Positions 24,320-31,596 are shown, numbered from the stretch's first letter. The stretch is 35,687 bases of DNA from Zoogloeaceae bacterium (GCA_031288305.1 JAITRP010000117.1:1-35687); one strand, 5' to 3'. Notes: generated by a model from the letters alone, not told the origin. Numbers and translations: made by a program.

Positions 24320-24567
24320 AAGGCTACTTTTTGCCGGTTCGGCCAGCAAAAAAGGGCAAGCAAAGCTCGCCCTTTTTTGGTGTAAAGGCAAGGCAACCCA
24401 CTGCCTGTCCGCGCGATCCTGGATCCTGTAGGGACGCGCTGCGTGCGCCCCTGCGACAACCGCACCGCCCGCGCTGGTTTTTCGTTGGTTTTGCACGGTT
24501 TGAAGCCAGGCTTTGCCCGGTTTCAAACCCCGAAATAAACCGGAAGTAGGTTTTCACTTTTTGACGT
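24306..24567. mobile_element. R1 composite element, complete copy (262 bp, 22-bp terminal inverted repeats)
   Basis: The left terminus ACGTCAAAAAGTGAAAGGCT and the right terminus (24546-24567, GTAGGTTTTCACTTTTTGAC) are inverted repeats matching at 20 of 22 bases. Inside, in order, are a GCAAAAAAGGGCAAGC...GCTCGCCCTTTTTTGG hairpin (24350-24381), GTAGGGACGCGCTGCGTGCG ending in CCCCTGC near 24428-24454, and the CGGTTTGAAGCCAGGC...GGTTTCAAACC hairpin (about 24497-24530). There is no open reading frame. The left end overlaps the PHP stop; the right end lies ten bases before the yciO start. The copy at 31321-31596 has the same modules in the opposite order. Confidence 0.8.
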
Positions 24568-24577
24568 ATACAGCACC

Positions 24578-25222
24578 GTGACGCAATTCTTGAGCATCAA
24601 CGCCCAGAACCCGCAAGCGCGCCTGCTCGCGCAGGCCGGGGAGGCGCTGCGCGCGGGCGCGGTCATCGCCTTTCCCACGGATTCCTGCTATGCCCTGGGC
24701 TGCCATCTGGGCGACAAGGCGGCGCTGGATCGCCTGCGCGCCATTCGCGCCATCGACGAACGCCATCACCTGACCCTGATGTGCCGCGACCTTTCCGACA
24801 TCGCCAAATACGCGCGCGTGGATAACCGGCAATACCGGCTGTTGAAGGCGGTCACGCCGGGCAGCTATGTCTTCATCCTGGAAGGCGCAAAAGAATTGCC
24901 GCGCCGGGTGATGCACCCCAAACGCAAGACCATCGGCCTGCGCGTCCCCGATCATCCGGTGGCGCAAGCCCTGCTTTGCGAACTTGGCGAGCCGCTGCTT
25001 ACCGCTACCCTGCTCCTGCCAAACGAAGAAGATCCGCCCACCGAAGCCTGGCAGATCCAGGAGTCGCTGGAAGGGCGCATCGAACTGGTCATCGACAGCG
25101 GCGCCTGCGGCATGGAGCCGACCACGGTCATCGATCTTACTCACGCCGCGCCGGAACTGGTGCGCGCCGGACGCGGGGCGCTGGCTCCCTTCGGTTTTTC
25201 CGGAACGAACCAGAATGGATAA
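24578..25222 (+). CDS. yciO: YciO/Sua5-family protein (L-threonylcarbamoyladenylate synthase-like)
   Basis: The 214-residue protein carries the YrdC/Sua5 fold. The N-terminal LRAGAVIAFPTDSCYALGCH is the substrate-binding strand, followed by HHLTLMCRDLSDIAKYARV, SYVFILEGAKELPRRV and KRKTIGLRVPDHPVAQALL. The FPTDSCYALG sequence (instead of PTETVYGLG) and the K-R-K-T-IGLR-x-P motif mark the YciO branch, whose role in tRNA t6A synthesis is weaker or disputed compared with TsaC. The start is GTG at 24578, ten bases beyond an R1 terminus. It overlaps the next gene by eight bases. Confidence 0.9.
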   Translation: MTQFLSINAQNPQARLLAQAGEALRAGAVIAFPTDSCYALGCHLGDKAALDRLRAIRAIDERHHLTLMCRDLSDIAKYARVDNRQYRLLKAVTPGSYVFILEGAKELPRRVMHPKRKTIGLRVPDHPVAQALLCELGEPLLTATLLLPNEEDPPTEAWQIQESLEGRIELVIDSGACGMEPTTVIDLTHAAPELVRAGRGALAPFGFSGTNQNG

Positions 25223-25862
25223 CAGCCTGCTCGCCAACATGGCCATTGCCGTCTTGCCCCTGATTTTTGCCATTACCCTGCACGAAGCCGCGCACGCCTA
25301 TGTCGCGCGTTATTTTGGCGACGATACCGCCGCGCGCCAGGGACGCATCACCCTGAATCCCTTGCCGCACGTCGACCCCATCGGCACCTTGCTGTTGCCC
25401 GCCGGGTTGTTCCTGTTAAGCGGCGGCATGTTTGCCTTCGGTTACGCCAAGCCGGTGCCAGTGGATTTTTCTCGCCTGCGGCGTCCCAAGCAGGATATGT
25501 TCTGGGTTGCCGCCGCCGGGCCATTCGCCAACCTGTTGATGGCGATAGCATGGGCATTGCTGCACAAACTGATGTTCCACATTCCCGTCAATCCCTACTA
25601 TACGCAGGCGCTGGTGTCCATGTGTCTTTTTGGCGCGACCTTCAACGTGCTGTTGATGCTCCTGAATCTCCTGCCCTTGCCGCCGCTCGACGGCGGGCGC
25701 ATCGTCGTCAGCCTGCTGCCGCTGCGCCAGGCCATCGCCTTTTCGCGCATCGAACCCTATGGCATGCTGATCCTGATTTTCCTGCTCGTCACCAATCTCT
25801 TGAGCGCCTTGCTCGAGCCGATGATCCGTTTTTGTCTTCTTCTCCTGCAACCTTTTCTTTAA
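25215..25862 (+). CDS. Site-2-protease-type M50 metalloprotease, membrane
   Basis: A 215-residue polytopic protein with the zinc motif HEAAH (23-27) in the first helix and the third ligand in PLDGGRIVVSLLP. An N-P-x-P-HVDPIGTLLLP segment and AAAGPFANLLMAIAW complete the M50B/rhomboid-free S2P pattern. It resembles compact bacterial S2P homologues that lack PDZ or CBS domains; the substrate is unknown. The ATG at 25215 lies within the end of yciO (overlap of 8 bases), so the two are translationally coupled, and trpS starts 12 bases after its stop. The order yciO-M50-trpS is common in betaproteobacteria. Confidence 0.92.
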   Translation: MDNSLLANMAIAVLPLIFAITLHEAAHAYVARYFGDDTAARQGRITLNPLPHVDPIGTLLLPAGLFLLSGGMFAFGYAKPVPVDFSRLRRPKQDMFWVAAAGPFANLLMAIAWALLHKLMFHIPVNPYYTQALVSMCLFGATFNVLLMLLNLLPLPPLDGGRIVVSLLPLRQAIAFSRIEPYGMLILIFLLVTNLLSALLEPMIRFCLLLLQPFL

Positions 25863-25874
25863 GTCCTTGCCATC

Positions 25875-27068
25875 ATGTACGCAGAACGAGTCGTTTCCGG
25901 GATGCGCCCCACGGGCGCGCTGCATCTGGGGCATTATCATGGGGTGCTCGTCAACTGGATCAAACTCCAGCACGAATATCCCTGCCTCTTCTTTGTCGCC
26001 GACTGGCACGCGCTCACCACGCAATACGACGCGCCGGAAGAAATCCAGAAAAATACCCTGGAAATGGCAGTGGATTGGCTGGCCGCTGGACTGGATCCGA
26101 ACCAGGCGATCCTGTTCGTGCAGTCGCACGTGCCGGAACACGCAGAACTGCACCTGCTCCTCTCCATGATGGCGCCGCTGGGTTGGCTGGAACGGGTGCC
26201 GACCTACAAGGAACAGCAGGAAAAACTTGCCGGCAAGGATTTATCCACCTACGGTTTTCTTGGCTATCCGCTATTGATGTCGGCGGATATTCTCATCTAT
26301 CGCGCCAACCGCGTGCCGGTGGGCGAAGACCAGATTCCGCACATCGAATTCACCCGCGAAATCGCCCGCCGCTTCAATCACCTGTATGGGCGCGAACCTG
26401 GTTTCGAGGAAAAGGCAAGGGAAGCGGTAAAGAAACTGGGCGGCAAGCGGGCGCGGCTCTACGACGATCTGCGTACGCGTTTCCAGCGGAAAGGCGACAA
26501 GGAAGCGGTGGAACAGGCACACGCCCTTTTGGAAGAAATCCAGCATCTTTCCGTCGCGGATCGGGAACGATTGTTCGGCTACCTGGAAGGCACCGGCAAG
26601 ATGATCCTGGTTGAGCCGGAGGCGCTCCTGACCGAAGCGGCGCGCCTGCCGGGGCTGGACGGGCAGAAAATGAGCAAATCATATGCCAATACCATTTCAT
26701 TGCGCGAACCACCCGATTTTGTCAAGAAAAAGATTCGCGCCATGCCCACCGACCCGGCGCGCATCCGCCGCACCGATCCCGGCAATCCGCAAAAATGTCC
26801 GGTCTGGCAACTGCACCAGGTCTATTCCGGCGACGCTTGCCGCGCTTGGGCCGAAGCGGGCTGCCAGAGCGCCGGCATTGGTTGCGTCGACTGCAAGCAG
26901 CCCGTGATCGACGGCATCCTGAAAGAACAGGCGCCTATCCGCGAACGCGCCGAGTACTACCAGGACAACCCTGCCTTGGTGCGCAACATCCTCAACGAAG
27001 GCTGTGCCAAGGCGCGCGATCTGGCCAGGGAAACCATGCGCGACGTGCGCGAAGCCATAGGCATGTGA
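25875..27068 (+). CDS. trpS: Tryptophanyl-tRNA synthetase
   Basis: TrpRS charges tRNA-Trp. The 397-residue class I enzyme has the HIGH-type motif in TGALHLGHYHG (13-23) and the KMSKS loop in GQKMSKSYAN. It is longer than the roughly 335-residue E. coli form. There is extra sequence between the Rossmann core and KMSKS (an Arg/Lys-rich segment, FEEKAREAVKKLGGKRARLY) and a cysteine-bearing tail (QSAGIGCVDCKQPV), as in many betaproteobacterial long TrpRS. A hairpin repeat at 27071-27103 follows the stop by two bases and separates it from convergent queC. Confidence 0.95.
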   Translation: MYAERVVSGMRPTGALHLGHYHGVLVNWIKLQHEYPCLFFVADWHALTTQYDAPEEIQKNTLEMAVDWLAAGLDPNQAILFVQSHVPEHAELHLLLSMMAPLGWLERVPTYKEQQEKLAGKDLSTYGFLGYPLLMSADILIYRANRVPVGEDQIPHIEFTREIARRFNHLYGREPGFEEKAREAVKKLGGKRARLYDDLRTRFQRKGDKEAVEQAHALLEEIQHLSVADRERLFGYLEGTGKMILVEPEALLTEAARLPGLDGQKMSKSYANTISLREPPDFVKKKIRAMPTDPARIRRTDPGNPQKCPVWQLHQVYSGDACRAWAEAGCQSAGIGCVDCKQPVIDGILKEQAPIRERAEYYQDNPALVRNILNEGCAKARDLARETMRDVREAIGM

Positions 27069-27070
27069 AA

Positions 27071-27103
27071 GCGGCAAAAAAGCAGGTTTTTACTTTTTGA
27101 CGT
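27071..27103. terminator. Minimal R1 hairpin shared by convergent trpS and queC
   Basis: GCGGCAAAAAAGCAGGTTTT (first 20 bases) pairs with TTTACTTTTTGACGT to give two R1 termini joined without an interior. It begins two bases after the trpS stop; on the opposite strand the queC stop (27090-27092) lies inside it. Transcripts from either side would form an A/T-flanked hairpin, consistent with a bidirectional terminator. Confidence 0.7.
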
Positions 27104-27764
27104 ACAGCGTCGGATCCGGTAGTCCTGCGGCATTGAATCCTTCACGACGCAGGCGGCAGGAATCACACAGGCCGCAGGCGCGGCCTTTTTCGTCTGCCTG
27201 GTAGCAGGAAACCGTGAGGCGGTAATCCACGTCCAGGCTGTGCCCCAGGCGGATGATCCCGGCCTTGGAAAGGCGCATCAGGGGCGTGTGCAAGGTGAGT
27301 TTTTCCCCTTCCGCCCCGGCCTTGGTGCCCAGGTTGGCCATGGACTCGAAGGCGGCGATGTATTCCGGACGGCAGTCCGGGTAGCCGGAATAATCCACGG
27401 CATTGACGCCAACGAAGATGTCGCGGCTGGAGAGCGCCTCGGCCCAGGCCAGCGCCAGCGACAGCATGATGGTGTTGCGGGCGGGCACATAGGTGACGGG
27501 AATGCCCGGCCGCACGCCCGCCACGGGAATTTCCATTCGCGCGTCGGTCAGGGCGGAGCCACCGAATTGTCCCAGATCGAGTTGCAGTATCCGGTGTTCC
27601 GCCGCGCCCGTCTCCGCCGCGACGCGACGCGCGGCATCCAGTTCGGCGCGATGCCGCTGCCCGTAGTCGAGGGAAAGACAGTAGGCCGCAAACCCCTGGC
27701 GTCTCGCCACCGCCAGGCAGGTTGCGGAATCCAGTCCGCCGGAAAGGAGAATGACCGCCTTCAT
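27090..27764 (-). CDS. queC: 7-cyano-7-deazaguanine synthase (queuosine/preQ0 synthesis)
   Basis: QueC converts 7-carboxy-7-deazaguanine to preQ0 with ATP and ammonia. The N-terminal PP-loop [11 protein letters not shown] (8-18) binds ATP. The zinc cysteines are in [34 protein letters not shown] and [18 protein letters not shown] are family signatures. The 224-residue length is slightly short. The C-terminus reads PTLYVKK, and the last four codons with the stop lie within an R1 repeat, so the native C-terminus may have been replaced. The gene follows the PilZ gene (6 bases) and is separated from its pathway partner queE (29009-29653) by that gene and 833 bases of repeats. Confidence 0.95.
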   Translation of the reverse strand: MKAVILLSGGLDSATCLAVARRQGFAAYCLSLDYGQRHRAELDAARRVAAETGAAEHRILQLDLGQFGGSALTDARMEIPVAGVRPGIPVTYVPARNTIMLSLALAWAEALSSRDIFVGVNAVDYSGYPDCRPEYIAAFESMANLGTKAGAEGEKLTLHTPLMRLSKAGIIRLGHSLDVDYRLTVSCYQADEKGRACGLCDSCRLRREGFNAAGLPDPTLYVKK

Positions 27765-27770
27765 CGGGAT

Positions 27771-28175
27771 TCACGCCTCCGCGTCCGCGGAAGTCAGGTG
27801 TTCCAGTTCGCGGGAAAGCAGGGTTTCGTCGCCCAGGTTGAGTTCGATCAGGCGGCGCAGGTGGGTGATGCTGTCGAGGTCGATTTCCACGCAGACGAGG
27901 CCAATGTCCCGCCCGCGAATATGCGCGACTTTGGCGCGCATGCAAATGCCGCTCTCCAGAGTTTCGTCACCGTCCATGTCGCTCAGGTCCAGCGCCAGCG
28001 TACAGCTCGCGCCGGGCGCGAGATCGATGGGCGCGTCGGTTTGAATGAGCGCGCCCTTCAGGGAAAAATCCAGCACCTTCGCCGGATACTCCCGCTCCGC
28101 GCCTTGGCGCCGAAACGCCAGACAGGCCGGACTATTGAAATGAATGCGCGCAAAACGCCTGCGATTGGGTTCCAT
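27771..28175 (-). CDS. PilZ-domain protein (cyclic di-GMP binding)
   Basis: PilZ proteins bind c-di-GMP and alter motility, pili or exopolysaccharide. The 134-residue protein has the RxxxR motif in NRRRFARIHFNSPA (4-10) and the D/NxSxxG motif in VLDFSLKGALIQTD, the two ligand-binding elements, followed by the beta barrel (CTLALDLSD, VAHIRGRDIGLVCVEID). It therefore should bind c-di-GMP. A C-terminal helix (LRRLIELNLGDE) follows. It is a stand-alone PilZ domain and is co-directional with queC (6 bases apart). Its start lies 24 bases from an R1 hairpin (28199-28226). Confidence 0.92.
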   Translation of the reverse strand: MEPNRRRFARIHFNSPACLAFRRQGAEREYPAKVLDFSLKGALIQTDAPIDLAPGASCTLALDLSDMDGDETLESGICMRAKVAHIRGRDIGLVCVEIDLDSITHLRRLIELNLGDETLLSRELEHLTSADAEA

Positions 28176-28198
28176 CGTTGCCTCCAGGAAGTAGTGTA

Positions 28199-28226
28199 CG
28201 GCAAAAAGTTAAACCCTGCTTTTTAT
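28199..28226. repeat. R1 hairpin upstream of the PilZ gene
   Basis: CGGCAAAAAGTTAAACCCTG then CTTTTTATCG gives a degenerate R1 hairpin 24 bases outside the PilZ start codon. The same position, about 20 bases outside a start codon, is seen at galE and queE. Confidence 0.65.
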
Positions 28227-28488
28227 CGAGTAAGTCAGGCGCAATGAAAAACAGAGAATACTGTCAATAATCTATCCCCAACGAAGCGCGCCAAACTTCC
28301 TCCCTCCCCTGCTGGAACCGAAGGCGGAAGGACAGCCGCGGGCTGGTCTGGCGAAGCCAGATGCGGCAAAGCCGCGCACAAGGGGAGGGCAGGAGAGCAG
28401 GCGTCAGCGCTCCGATGCAAGCCGCCTCGCCGCAATCCCTCTTGTCAGGTGAGAAGAAAACCGCGCGCCTTTGCGCCCTAGTAGCCCG

Positions 28489-28895
28489 TCACGTTGAATC
28501 GACGCGATTTTGGCGTGACTGCCTGCCGGAAGCGCCCTGTCCCTCTCCCCCTTGTGAGGGAGGGCTTGCACCCTGCAAGGGGAGCGGCTCAAAAGAGCAA
28601 AGCCGTTGAACCGTGGCTTCCCCTCTCCCCTGACCCCTCCCCCGCAAGGAAGGAGGGGGAAAAAGCGTTTGCTCTGTCTTCAGGCACTTTGAGTTTCATC
28701 GTAAAACTAACTCCGGTTTGAAATCCCGCCCTTCAGGGCGGTGCGAAGGTCGAAACCCCGGCCTGAAGGCCGGGGGATCAATCCGTAGCCATTGGGGAGG
28801 GGAGAGAAACCCCTTCCCAATGGAGTTAAACCGGCAGCCCTGAAGGGCTGTCGCTAATTTCTTGCTAGGGTTCATTCAACATGACGAACTACTAG
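28489..28895 (+). repeat. R3 repeat, copy 2 (interrupted, 'filled site')
   Basis: 28489-28699 and 28867-28895 together align with 12611-12846. The first part runs from TCACGTTGAATCGACGC to GAGTTTCAT. The second part begins AGGGTTCATTCAACATGACG. Between them lies the 167-bp R2 element with no duplication of flanking bases. Confidence 0.8.
28700..28866 (+). mobile_element. R2 element, copy 2 (167 bp) inserted in R3
   Basis: It begins CGTAAAACTAACTCCGG and ends CTAATTTCTTGCT, the same ends as the other copies. It carries an extra GC-rich hairpin of about 30 bases (CGAAACCCCGGCCTGAAGGC), which makes it longer. The internal pair ATTGGGGAGGGG/CCCCTTCCCAAT and the terminal GGCAGCCCTGAAGGGCTGTC hairpin are intact. 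The left flank is TTTCAT. Boundaries are set by comparison with the uninterrupted R3 copy. Confidence 0.8.
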
Positions 28896-29008
28896 GATCG
28901 TGCGGATGGGTAGTGGGTTTTCTTGCATTTACTCCAAAAAAGGGCGAGCTACGCTTGCCATTTTTTGCTGACTGAACCGGCAAAAAGCGGGTTTTTACTT
29001 TTTGCCGC

Positions 29009-29653
29009 CTACCTCCCCTGCATGTTACCCCAGAGTTGTTTGTGCAATGGTAACTGAAAGCGCGCTTCCAGACCGTCGGCGAGGATCCATTCCGCCAGTT
29101 TCACGGGGGATTGCAGGCCATGCGCCGGGGAAAAGAATACCGGACAGCGCGCCGGAAACGGGCGCTCTGCCATTTTCGCGCGTGCCCAGTCATAATCCGC
29201 GCGGTCGGCGATGATGATTTTGAGTTCATCCCTGGGCGTGAGCAAGGCGAGATTTTCCCAGCGGTTCTTGTCCGCTTCGCCAGACGATGGCGTCTTGATA
29301 TCGACGATGCGCGCCACGCGCGCGTCCACGCCGCCAATGGCGAGCGCGCCGGATGTTTCCAGGCAAACTTCATAGCCCGCGTCGCACAGCGCCGCAAGCA
29401 GGACAAGACAGCGCTTCTGCGCCAGCGGCTCGCCGCCCGTGACGCAGATGTGCCGGGCAGGCCAGCGGCGCGCGGCGGCGAGGATCTCGTCTATCGTCAT
29501 GTCCTCGCCGCCGGAAAACGCATACGTCGTATCGCACCAACGGCAACGCAGCGGACACCCGGTCAGGCGAACGAACACGCTGGGCAAGCCCGCGCGCGAA
29601 GCTTCGCCCTGCAGGGAGAAAAAAAGCTCATGTACCCGCAGAGGGGCGCGCAT
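29009..29653 (-). CDS. queE: 7-carboxy-7-deazaguanine synthase (radical SAM)
   Basis: QueE makes 7-carboxy-7-deazaguanine from 6-carboxytetrahydropterin using a [4Fe-4S] cluster and SAM. The 214-residue protein opens MRAPLRVHELFFSLQGEASR. It has the cluster motif C-x3-C-x2-C in TGCPLRCRWCDTTYAF, the glycine-rich VTGGEPLAQK and the late FFSPAHGLQSPVKLAEWIL. I start at the ATG at 29653; the longer frame to 29773 adds residues encoded by the R1 repeat. There is no clear ribosome binding site, and the R1 terminus lies 17 bases upstream. The stop touches another R1 hairpin. queC, next in the pathway, is at 27090-27764. Confidence 0.95.
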   Translation of the reverse strand: MRAPLRVHELFFSLQGEASRAGLPSVFVRLTGCPLRCRWCDTTYAFSGGEDMTIDEILAAARRWPARHICVTGGEPLAQKRCLVLLAALCDAGYEVCLETSGALAIGGVDARVARIVDIKTPSSGEADKNRWENLALLTPRDELKIIIADRADYDWARAKMAERPFPARCPVFFSPAHGLQSPVKLAEWILADGLEARFQLPLHKQLWGNMQGR

Positions 29654-29670
29654 GGATGTGTGCGATGTGT

Positions 29671-29977
29671 ACGTCAAAAAGTGAAACCCCTGCTTTTTGT
29701 GCGGCTTTTCCGCATCTGGCTTCGCCAGACCAGCCTTCGGCCTTGTGCCGGATAAATTTGGGGTTGAAGGCAAAGCAAATCTTCGCCTTCAACCCAGCAA
29801 GAAATTAGCGGCAGACCTTCAGGGCTGCCGGTCTAACGTCATTGGGGAGGAGTTTCTCTCCTCTCCCCAATGGCTACGGATTGATCCCCCGGCCTTCAGG
29901 GCGGGGTTTCAAAACGGAGTTGGTTTTACGATAAAAACCCAACGAAAAACCCATCCGGCGGGGTTTTGTTGCCTTTG
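29671..29977. repeat. R1 left half joined to R2, queE / cpoB gap
   Basis: 29671 begins with the R1 terminus ACGTCAAAAAGTGAAACCCC, then a GTGCGGCTTTTCCGC hairpin, TGGCTTCGCCAGACCAGCC, and the GGGTTGAAGGCAAAGC...CTTCGCCTTCAACCC hairpin (29760-29795). R2 copy 3 (29796-29930) replaces the expected remainder of R1. 29931-29977 ends with AACCCATCCGGCGGGGTTTTG, a possible terminator of cpoB. No gene is seen. Confidence 0.7.
29796..29930 (-). mobile_element. R2 element, copy 3 (135 bp)
   Basis: On the minus strand it reads CGTAAAACCAACTCCG...CTAATTTCTTGCT, with the same three inverted repeats as copy 1 (CCCCGCCCTGAAGGCCGGGG, ATTGGGGAGAGGAG paired with CTCCTCCCCAAT, and the CGGCAGCCCTGAAGGTCTGC hairpin). 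Changes in the middle hairpin occur on both arms (GGAGAGGAG/CTCCTCCCC versus GGAGGGG/CCCCTTCC), so pairing is largely retained. The left flank is TTTTAT, close to TTTCAT at the other copies. Confidence 0.75.
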
Positions 29978-30718
29978 CTATTTAACGCGTTGTCGCGCCT
30001 GTGCCGCCGCTTGCGAGGCGGGGTATTTTTCGATGAGATTCGTCAGCGTGCGCCGGGAAGCGGTTTGATTGCCCATGTCGCGTTGGCAGTTGGCGATGGT
30101 GAGCAGGGCGTCCGGGGCGCGCGTGGAATCCGGCCAGCGGGTTGTGACCACCAGTTGCGCGTCAATGGCTTCGCGGCATTGTTTCTGGGCGTAGTAGGCG
30201 TTCCCCAGCCAGAATTGCGCGCCGGGCGTCATCTCGCTGTCGGGATAGACGCGCACGAAATCCGCCAGCGCCCTGGCGGCGGCGGCGTATTTGCCCGCCT
30301 TGAACTGGGCGAGCGCGTTCTCGTACGCCTGGCTTTCGGCCTGGGCTTCCGGCGTGTTTTCCGGCATTCTGGCGCTGCTGCTGCTGGCGCTGACGGGCGT
30401 GGATTCCATGCGCGCAAGGCGGCCATCCAGATCCAGATACAAATCCTGCAAACGTTTCTTGGCCTGCGCGTTTTCGTAATTCAGGGTTTCGATTTCCCCG
30501 CGCAGGCGGGAGATTTCCTCGCGCAATCCCATGAGCTGGGTTGCCAGTTCCAGTTGCGCCTTGGACTGGGTTTCGAGCTTGGCCTCGAAGGCGGCCTGCA
30601 TCTCCCGGATTTGCTGGCGCGCCTCGTTGTCGTCGAAGAGTCCCGCCTGCGCGACGGAAATGCAGGACGCGGCGCAGAGAAGCCCCAGCGCATAGCGGGA
30701 AAGGAGCGCCGGACGCAT
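29978..30718 (-). CDS. cpoB: Cell division coordinator CpoB (YbgF), Tol-Pal associated
   Basis: CpoB coordinates peptidoglycan synthesis with Tol-Pal-driven outer membrane constriction in the periplasm. The 246-residue protein has a signal peptide (MRPALLSRYALGLLCAASCI, cleavage near AQA-G), an N-terminal coiled coil (about 30-110, RQQIREMQAAFEAKLETQSK onward), a Ser/Ala-rich linker, and C-terminal TPR-type repeats (AYENALAQFKAGKYAAAARA; AQFWLGNAYYAQKQCREAI; ALLTIANCQRDMGNQTASRR). It lies two bases downstream of pal in the usual order. Confidence 0.95.
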   Translation of the reverse strand: MRPALLSRYALGLLCAASCISVAQAGLFDDNEARQQIREMQAAFEAKLETQSKAQLELATQLMGLREEISRLRGEIETLNYENAQAKKRLQDLYLDLDGRLARMESTPVSASSSSARMPENTPEAQAESQAYENALAQFKAGKYAAAARALADFVRVYPDSEMTPGAQFWLGNAYYAQKQCREAIDAQLVVTTRWPDSTRAPDALLTIANCQRDMGNQTASRRTLTNLIEKYPASQAAAQARQRVK

Positions 30719-30720
30719 GC

Positions 30721-31239
30721 TCAGAACTCGCCGGAATAGAGAATGTCGGCGCGGCGGTTTTCCGCCCAGGCGGTTTCGTTATGCCCTTCGGCGCGCGGCT
30801 TTTCTTCGCCCAGACTGACAGCTTCCACCTGCGCTTCCTGTACGCCCAACAGCAACAGCATCTGCCGCACCGCTTCCGCGCGCTTCTGACCAAGCGAGAG
30901 GTTGTATTCACGGCTGCCGCGTTCGTCGGTGTTGCCCTGGATCAGCACCTTGAAATTCCGGTTTTCCACCAGGAAACGGGCGTGCGCGGCAACCAGATCG
31001 CGGTAGCCTTCCTCGATGTTGTAGCGATCGAGCGCAAAATACACGCTGCGCTTGGAAAGCGATCCCTTGGTGAGAATGTCCGGAAGATTGCCGCCAACAA
31101 CGATGTCGGTACCGACGGGCGGGATGTAGCCGTCGCGCTCCTCCACCGGCGCGGCATCGGTTTCCGGCCCGGTGGTGGTGCAGCTTGCCAACGCCAGCGC
31201 CGCAAGCGTCATGAGAATCCAGGAAACAATTTTTTTCAT
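30721..31239 (-). CDS. pal: Peptidoglycan-associated lipoprotein Pal
   Basis: Pal is an outer-membrane lipoprotein that binds meso-diaminopimelate in peptidoglycan and TolB. The 172-residue protein has a lipoprotein signal (MKKIVSWILMTLAALALASC, lipobox ALASC) and an OmpA-like domain: SVYFALDRYNIEEGYRDLV, VLIQGNTDERGSREYNLSLG (the DERG-x3-YN-x-x-LG-x-x-RA motif) and a C-terminal RRADILYSGEF. A GGAG ribosome binding site lies about nine bases before the ATG. It is directly ahead of cpoB; its normal upstream neighbour tolB is separated from it by about 357 bases, of which 276 are an R1 element. Confidence 0.97.
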   Translation of the reverse strand: MKKIVSWILMTLAALALASCTTTGPETDAAPVEERDGYIPPVGTDIVVGGNLPDILTKGSLSKRSVYFALDRYNIEEGYRDLVAAHARFLVENRNFKVLIQGNTDERGSREYNLSLGQKRAEAVRQMLLLLGVQEAQVEAVSLGEEKPRAEGHNETAWAENRRADILYSGEF

Positions 31240-31320
31240 GTCATTTCTCCTCGTTGGAACAGGTTGTCGAGAAAGGATAGCACTCTGGCGGATTTACGCT
31301 CGCTTTGCAAATTTGTTTAA

Positions 31321-31596
31321 GCGGGAAAAAGTGAAAACCCACTTTTTCCCGGGTTAATCAGGGTTTGAAGGCAAAGCAAAGTTTCGCCTTCAAACCGTGA
31401 AAAAGCAACGAAAAAACCAGCGCGATCCGCATGGTTCTCGTAGGGACGCACACGGCGCGCCCCTGCGACCGGTGTTCAGACCGGATGGGCGGCAGCAGTG
31501 GGTTTTCGTTGCCTTTCCCCCAAAAAAGGACGAGCTTTGCTTGCCCTTTTTTGCTGATCTGAACCGGCAAAAAGCAGGTTTTTGCTTTTTTGACGC
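31321..31596. mobile_element. R1 composite element, complete copy between tolB and pal (276 bp)
   Basis: The left terminus GCGGGAAAAAGTGAAAACCC forms a hairpin with ACTTTTTCCCG. Next come the GGGTTTGAAGGCAAAGC...TTCGCCTTCAAACC hairpin (about 31361-31398), GTAGGGACGCACACGGCGCG (31440-31459), CAGTGGGTTTTCGTTGCC, the CCAAAAAAGGACGAGC...GCTTGCCCTTTTTTGC hairpin (about 31520-31556), and the right terminus GGCAAAAAGCAGG...TTTTTTGACGC. The module order is the reverse of the copy at 24306-24567. The right end touches the tolB stop codon. There is no open reading frame. Confidence 0.8.

Larger units (their letters stand above)
28227..29008. repeat. Repeat-filled 780-bp gap (R3 interrupted by R2, then half of R1)
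   Basis: 28227-28488 holds a GGCTGGTCTGGCGAAGCC-type module at about 28343-28380 and otherwise nothing I recognise. 28489-28895 is R3, split by R2 at 28700-28866. 28908-29008 carries R1 modules: GTAGTGGGTTTTC, CTCCAAAAAAGGGCG...GCCATTTTTTGC (28932-28969), and a terminal hairpin GGCAAAAAGCGGGTTTTTAC ending TTTTTGCC (28979-29006) that touches the queE stop. No gene is present. Confidence 0.7.

Noticed and set aside
28700-28866. Riboswitch upstream of a gene
   Set aside because: The hairpins resemble a structured leader, but the same sequence occurs in three unrelated gaps in both orientations and is not placed consistently before a gene, so a mobile element fits better.
29654-29773. Extended N-terminus of QueE
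   Set aside because: The added residues are encoded by the R1 repeat; MRAPLRVHELFFSLQGEA at 29653 is the family's normal start.
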